NCBI GenBank assembly: GCA_903857255.1
Contig: CAIODY010000123.1
Coordinates: forward strand, 1-64,000
DNA: 64,000 nucleotides
Reading direction: 5' to 3'
Source: an uncultured bacterium
Lineage (GTDB): Bacteria; Bacteroidota; Bacteroidia; Chitinophagales; CAIODY01
The position numbers and the translations under genes were made by a program. Below the pieces are notes generated by a model that worked only from the letters and a program-made list of their open reading frames with translations, was not told the origin of the DNA and made no database searches. Positions 59,760 through 64,000 of the stretch are shown piece by piece (the stretch's first letter is position 1; each line of letters begins with the position of its first letter).

Positions 59760-61673
59760 ATGTTAACCGTTAATTCAGTATCAGTAAAATTCGGAGCCAC
59801 TGTGCTTTTCGATAATGTTAGTTTTGTTCTTAACCCCAAAGAAAGAGTGGGCTTGGCAGGCAAAAACGGTGCAGGAAAATCAACCTTAATGAAAATTATT
59901 GCCGACTGGCAATCGCCTACCACTGGCTCAATTGACGTAGCCAAAGGCACAAAAATTTGTTACTTGCCGCAAGATTTAAAAGTGAATTTAGATAAAACAG
60001 TTTTGGCTGAAACTAAAACTGCTTTTGATGAAATTATGCGCTTGCAAAAACGATTGGAAGAGGTTACCGATTTAATTATCAATACCGACCCCAACCACGA
60101 TAAATACATGGATTGGTTGGTGGAACAAAGCGATATCATGGAGCGCATGGATATTTTGGGTGCTGAAACCATTGAATCGGACACCATCAAAGTGTTGGAG
60201 GGCTTGGGTTTTCAGCAAACTGATTTTGACAGACCAACTGCTGAATTGAGTGGTGGATGGTTGATGCGAATTGAGTTGGCGAAAATTTTGTTACAACATC
60301 CTGATGTAATTTTATTAGATGAACCTACCAATCACTTGGATATTGAAAGTATTCAATGGCTCGAAGAGTGGTTGAATAACTATTCAGGTGTGGTTTTGAT
60401 GGTGAGCCATGATAGAACTTTTTTGAATACTGTTACCAATCGAACTATCGAAATCAGCAATCAAAAAATTTACGATTACAAATGCAAATACGATGATTAT
60501 TTGATTGAACGTGTAACCCAACGTGAGTTACAATTGGCTACACAAAAAAATCAGATGAAAGAATACGAACGCACCGAAGCGTTGATTGATAAATTCAGAG
60601 CAAAGGCAAGTAAAGCCACCATGGCTCAATCGCTGATAAAAAAATTGGACAGAATGGAAGTGATGGAAATTGATAATGAAGATACATCTTCGATGAAATT
60701 CACTTTTCCTGATGCGCCACGAAGCGGATTGAATGTAGTAGAAGTGATTGATTTAAGTAAAAGCTTTGGTGAAAAGAATATTTTGAATAACGTCAATTTA
60801 AAAATTGAACGTGGCGAAAAAGTTGGCTTTGTTGGTAAAAATGGAATGGGAAAAACCACGATGGGTAAGATGATTGTGGGCGAAGAAAATTATGAAGGTA
60901 TTTTAAATATCGGCACCAATGTTTCAATTGGCTACTATGCACAGCATCAAGCCGAAAAATTATCGAACAACGACACAGTGCTCGAAACCATTGAAAATGC
61001 TATGCATGCAGGCAGTGGCATGAATGCAAGAAGCTTACTTGGCGCATTTTTATTCAGTGGTGAAAATGTAACTAAGAAAGTGAAAGTATTGAGCGGTGGC
61101 GAAAAAAGCAGATTGAGTTTGGCAAAATTAATGTTGGAAGAACACAACGTTTTGATTTTGGATGAACCAACCAATCACTTAGATATTCGCAGCATTGAAG
61201 TATTGAAAGATGCATTGGAACGCTTCACAGGCACCATCATTGTAATTAGCCATGACCGTGATTTTCTAGCAAATCTTACTTCAAAAACTTTTGAATTTTT
61301 AGATGGCAATGTGAAAGAATATTTGGGTGATATTAATTACTTCTTAAGCCAGAAAAAATTAGATAATATTCGCGATTTTGAAGATCAAATGGTTGTCAAT
61401 TTAAAAGCGAAAGAAAAAAAATCGAAGGAAGAAAAAACGGATAATCGAGTGGATGATAAAGCTGCTCAACAACGCAAAAAAGATTTAGAAAATTGCGAAA
61501 AGAAAATTGCCACAACCGAACATGCCATTTCAGTGATTGAATCAAAAATGGGCAGCATGGCTGATTTCAACGGTGATGAATACAAAAAACTTTTTGCCGA
61601 ACATCAAAAGCTGAAAAACGAATTGATGACTTTGATGAATAATTGGGAAGACTTGGTGAGTGAAATTGGTTAA
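59760..61673 (+). CDS. ABC-F family ATPase (Uup/EttA-like)
   Basis: This encodes 637 residues, two ABC ATPase domains and no membrane part. Walker A GKNGAGKST and GKNGMGKTT, signatures LSGGW and LSGGEKSRL, Walker B VILLDEPTNHLD and VLILDEPTNHLD. A charged linker joins the domains and a C-terminal Lys-rich coiled coil (about 550-637) resembles Uup. ABC-F proteins act on ribosomes or on branched DNA; this one cannot be assigned further. The next gene's promoter box overlaps the space just after its stop. Confidence 0.93.
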   Translation: MLTVNSVSVKFGATVLFDNVSFVLNPKERVGLAGKNGAGKSTLMKIIADWQSPTTGSIDVAKGTKICYLPQDLKVNLDKTVLAETKTAFDEIMRLQKRLEEVTDLIINTDPNHDKYMDWLVEQSDIMERMDILGAETIESDTIKVLEGLGFQQTDFDRPTAELSGGWLMRIELAKILLQHPDVILLDEPTNHLDIESIQWLEEWLNNYSGVVLMVSHDRTFLNTVTNRTIEISNQKIYDYKCKYDDYLIERVTQRELQLATQKNQMKEYERTEALIDKFRAKASKATMAQSLIKKLDRMEVMEIDNEDTSSMKFTFPDAPRSGLNVVEVIDLSKSFGEKNILNNVNLKIERGEKVGFVGKNGMGKTTMGKMIVGEENYEGILNIGTNVSIGYYAQHQAEKLSNNDTVLETIENAMHAGSGMNARSLLGAFLFSGENVTKKVKVLSGGEKSRLSLAKLMLEEHNVLILDEPTNHLDIRSIEVLKDALERFTGTIIVISHDRDFLANLTSKTFEFLDGNVKEYLGDINYFLSQKKLDNIRDFEDQMVVNLKAKEKKSKEEKTDNRVDDKAAQQRKKDLENCEKKIATTEHAISVIESKMGSMADFNGDEYKKLFAEHQKLKNELMTLMNNWEDLVSEIG

Positions 61674-61692
61674 TTTTTTTGACAGAAAGTTT

Positions 61693-61700
61693 TATATTTG
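61693..61700 (+). promoter_or_regulatory. -7 box of the orphan membrane sensor-like gene
   Basis: TATATTTG is a perfect TAnnTTTG box, 17 bases before the ATG at 61718, and shows that the gene is transcribed separately from the ABC-F gene. Confidence 0.55.
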
Positions 61701-61717
61701 TCTACAAACTATACACC

Positions 61718-62407
61718 ATGGAAACACCAAATACCGAACATTTAAAATCTAATTTCTTTAACCAAGAAAGAATTGCGCTTTTTATTTTTTTATTTTTCGC
61801 ACTAATTATTTTCGTTGCACAATCATTGCAATACCTAAATTCTCGGCAGATTGATAAAAATTATTCTGACCTAATAAATGCAAGTTCTTACGACATCAAA
61901 ACAGTGAATAGTATGTTAGTTCATTCTTCCAATATTCAGCGCAATGCCGTAAATTTATTGGTGAAGGAAGATGAAATTGAAGAAAGTAAATTCAAAAAAA
62001 ATATCGAAAATTTTGTTCAGTTGACCAACGAAGATTTAAAGAAGTTTGACAGTTCTACTTTTGCTATTTTCAAGGATAAAGACCAAATAAAATACATTAA
62101 CGAATCTTATCTTCGTTACAAAATACGATTAGATACTTTTATGCAACTGGTTAATAATAGTGAGATAGATAAAGCTTCCGTTTATCGTTTGCTAAGTTTA
62201 CGACCATCATTTCAAATTTTCCAAGATTTGCAAAAAGATTTATCAGCACAACTCACAAAAGATTTAATCAAGGAAAGCAACAACCTAACTTCATACACCA
62301 ACAGAAGCAGTTTATCATTGTTATTGATGGGCTTTTCTCCAGCCTTTTTTGTATTATTAGTGTTGATTTATTTTGGAATTCGTTTATTCAAAATGAGAAA
62401 ATACTAA
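61718..62407 (+). CDS. Orphan membrane protein with MCP-like four-helix sensor layout
   Basis: This encodes 230 residues from the ATG at 61718, since the in-frame start at 61679 lies before the promoter. One membrane helix (IALFIFLFFALIIFVAQSL, about 20-38), a periplasmic helical region of about 150 residues (SSYDIKTVNSMLVHSSNIQRNAV and so on) with the layout of 4HB_MCP sensor domains, and a second helix (LLLMGFSPAFFVLLVLIYFGI). Only about eight residues follow in the cytoplasm, so there is no HAMP, kinase or signalling part. I do not recognise the family beyond this resemblance. Confidence 0.68.
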   Translation: METPNTEHLKSNFFNQERIALFIFLFFALIIFVAQSLQYLNSRQIDKNYSDLINASSYDIKTVNSMLVHSSNIQRNAVNLLVKEDEIEESKFKKNIENFVQLTNEDLKKFDSSTFAIFKDKDQIKYINESYLRYKIRLDTFMQLVNNSEIDKASVYRLLSLRPSFQIFQDLQKDLSAQLTKDLIKESNNLTSYTNRSSLSLLLMGFSPAFFVLLVLIYFGIRLFKMRKY

Positions 62408-62413
62408 AGCTAT

Positions 62414-63118
62414 TCAATGCATCACTACAGCAATCGTAGCCACACTTACTTTCGTTCCTTTAATTTGATTTAAAACGCTGCAACATGCGTCCAGCGTAGC
62501 TCCTGTGGTAAGCACATCATCCACCAACAAAACATGTTTGTTTTCTAAAACCAATTCATTGGGGCAATCAAAATCGTGTTCTACATTTTTCCATCGCTCA
62601 AATTTTTTCTTTCTCGTTTGCGATTCGCCCAAGTTTAATCTTTTCAAACCATCTGCAAACACAGTAATATCAAGTGTTTCAGCTAATCCATCGGCAAACA
62701 ATTCTGATTGATTATAACCACGTTTTATTTTTTTTGCAGCATGTAGTGGCACAGGCACAATGCAATCAATCATTGAATAATCTTGCTCTTGCGCCAATAA
62801 TTTGCCATACTTTTTGCCTAAAAAAATTCCGATTTCTTTTTTGTTTTGATACTTCAACAAATGAATCAAATGCTGCACCATGCCTTCTTTGGCGAATAAT
62901 AACATGCTGGTTGCATTTTCAATTTTTGCTCTACCCACAAATTTTTCGCTCACAAAATTTTGTTGATGTTCGTGAAATGGTGTAACGTGCAATTGGCTCT
63001 CACAGCCCATGCACAGCACTTCTTCGCCTTTAAATAATTGCTTGCCACAACCCAAACAAGGGTTGGGAAAAAATAAATGAAACAGATTTTCAAAACTATT
63101 TTTTATTGCTGTTAGCAT
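62414..63118 (-). CDS. comF: ComF-family phosphoribosyltransferase-like protein
   Basis: This encodes 234 residues. The zinc-ribbon-like start (NPCLGCGKQLFKGEEVLCMGCESQL) has two CxxC pairs. The PRTase domain has VPVPLHAAKKIKRGYNQSELFADGL and the PRPP loop VLLVDDVLTTGATL. ComF-type proteins serve DNA uptake in naturally competent bacteria and are also widespread elsewhere, so competence is not implied. It is convergent with the orphan sensor gene and 35 bases after thiL in the same direction. Confidence 0.9.
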   Translation of the reverse strand: MLTAIKNSFENLFHLFFPNPCLGCGKQLFKGEEVLCMGCESQLHVTPFHEHQQNFVSEKFVGRAKIENATSMLLFAKEGMVQHLIHLLKYQNKKEIGIFLGKKYGKLLAQEQDYSMIDCIVPVPLHAAKKIKRGYNQSELFADGLAETLDITVFADGLKRLNLGESQTRKKKFERWKNVEHDFDCPNELVLENKHVLLVDDVLTTGATLDACCSVLNQIKGTKVSVATIAVVMH

Positions 63119-63153
63119 AATTTCTATTGAGCAATTACGAATTAAGTAATTGG

Positions 63154-64000
63154 CTAATTATTAAAAGCTTTCCATCCATCCGCATCAATTTTCACTTTGT
63201 TATTTCCTTTGGTAATTAATTCAATAACGCCTGCTGATTCAGTGGTGTAGCCAATTACACGAATTTCGCTTTCGTCTTTTATTTTATCATAATCACTTTG
63301 CGAAATGGTAAACAACAACTCATAATCTTCGCCACCATTCATCATTGCTGTAACAGGGTCAATGTTCATTTTTACTGCCATTTCATAAGTATCCGATTGA
63401 ATCGGAATTTTTTCTTCATAGATAATTGCGCCGCAATTGCTTTGCTTACACAAATGATGTAACTCACTGCTCAAGCCGTCTGACACATCAATCATCGAAG
63501 TTGGAAGAATATTTTTTTCAGCAAAAATGTCAACAATATCTTTTCGTGCTTCGGGTTTTAATTGCTTTTGCAACAAAAATTTTTGATTCTCCAAATCAGT
63601 TGATGCGCCCGGATGTGCGATGAACACTTGCTTTTCACGTTCCAACAATTGCAAACCCATAAATGCTGCACCCAAATCACCACTCACACAAATCAAATCT
63701 TTTGGCTTCGCACCATTTCTATACACCACTTTTTCTTTCGCCACTTCACCAATTACAGTGATGCTCAAAAACAGTCCTTTCAATGAACTTGTGGTATCAC
63801 CTCCAATCAAATCAACACCACATTTTTCACAAGCAGCTTTCATTCCTTCATAAATTTCGCTGATTGCTTCCACCGTATATTTACTACTCAATGCCATCGA
63901 AACCGTTATGTACAGCGGCTTTCCGTTCATTGCATACACATCGCTCAAATTCACAACCACTGCTTTATAACCCAAATGTTTCAGCGGTGTGTACACCAAA
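63154..64000 (-). CDS. thiL: Thiamine-monophosphate kinase, 5' end outside the window
   Basis: At least 281 C-terminal residues are present and the frame runs off the right edge, so the true start is not in view (the TTG near the end is not a start). YTPLKHLGYKAVVVNLSDVYAMNG, VDLIGGDTTSSLKG, ICVSGDLGAAFMGLQLL and MIDVSDGLSSELHHL mark ThiL, which phosphorylates thiamine monophosphate to thiamine diphosphate. The N-terminal ATP-binding part is missing. It leads into comF. Confidence 0.93.
   Translation of the reverse strand, partial: LVYTPLKHLGYKAVVVNLSDVYAMNGKPLYITVSMALSSKYTVEAISEIYEGMKAACEKCGVDLIGGDTTSSLKGLFLSITVIGEVAKEKVVYRNGAKPKDLICVSGDLGAAFMGLQLLEREKQVFIAHPGASTDLENQKFLLQKQLKPEARKDIVDIFAEKNILPTSMIDVSDGLSSELHHLCKQSNCGAIIYEEKIPIQSDTYEMAVKMNIDPVTAMMNGGEDYELLFTISQSDYDKIKDESEIRVIGYTTESAGVIELITKGNNKVKIDADGWKAFNN

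Noticed and set aside
1-64000. CRISPR arrays, rRNA genes, transposases, integrases or prophage genes
   Set aside because: None were seen. The repeats present are short, mostly palindromic and not regularly spaced with unique spacers.

Overview
The window is a stretch of chromosome from an AT-rich Bacteroidota bacterium, probably a Chitinophagales/Sphingobacteriia-like relative. The evidence is type IX secretion (T9SS) type A and type B C-terminal sorting domains, SCKKK-type lipoproteins, a long Bacteroidota-type three-domain IspG, an archaeal-type ProS, no encoded tRNA CCA end, and repeated promoter boxes of the Bacteroidota form TAnnTTTG close to start codons. No rRNA, prophage, transposase or CRISPR array was seen. 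Most of the window is core genome. The accessory parts are a repeat-rich stretch with tandem T9SS proteins at the left end, an exopolysaccharide locus, and scattered surface proteins.

Layout. 0.1-4.1 kb: a small helical protein, a 576-base non-coding stretch full of short repeats and hairpins, and two paralogous seven-repeat T9SS proteins. 4.1-8.2 kb: recN, small enzymes, one CAU tRNA and tsaD. 8.2-21.7 kb: a two-component module (HPt protein, NtrC-like regulator, single-domain receiver) followed by a one-directional, tightly packed polysaccharide locus: Wza-like exporter, Wzc-like chain-length protein with a decayed ATPase, flippase, GT4 glycosyltransferase, O-antigen ligase/polymerase, a protein with a kinase-fold phosphotransferase signature, a nucleotidyltransferase-thymidylate-kinase-like fusion, an acetyltransferase and a second glycosyltransferase. 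21.7-34 kb: serine dehydratase, an SDR, adk, obg, an epimerase, ispG, OmpA-type, glycine-rich, MgtC and DUF2252 proteins. 34-44.8 kb: ispH, a giant T9SS type B adhesin-like protein, rlmD, proS, a FadL-type porin and a Tyr/Asn-rich lipoprotein. 45-52 kb: a probable gene fragment, yceI, marR, aroA, def, ruvX, small envelope proteins, a c-type cytochrome and a Smr-domain protein. 52-64 kb: folE, msrB, trmN6, rny, a hybrid histidine kinase, a B12-binding radical SAM protein, an ABC-F ATPase, an orphan membrane sensor-like protein, comF and a thiL cut by the window edge.

How genes work together. The 8.2-21.7 kb block reads as a regulated capsule/exopolysaccharide system. Its least explained part is the pair at 17312-19785 (phosphotransferase-like protein plus nucleotidyltransferase/P-loop kinase fusion), translationally coupled inside the operon. 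ispG and ispH supply the last two steps of the MEP isoprenoid pathway but are separate transcription units. MarR and YceI share a matching inverted-repeat operator, which suggests a small regulon. Short palindromic repeats have entered coding sequences in frame at least four times: in the two T9SS sorting domains, in one signal peptide and in ispG.

All functional calls come from reading motifs and recalling protein families. No database search was run, and start codons were adjusted by eye where a promoter box, signal peptide or family N-terminus decided the matter.
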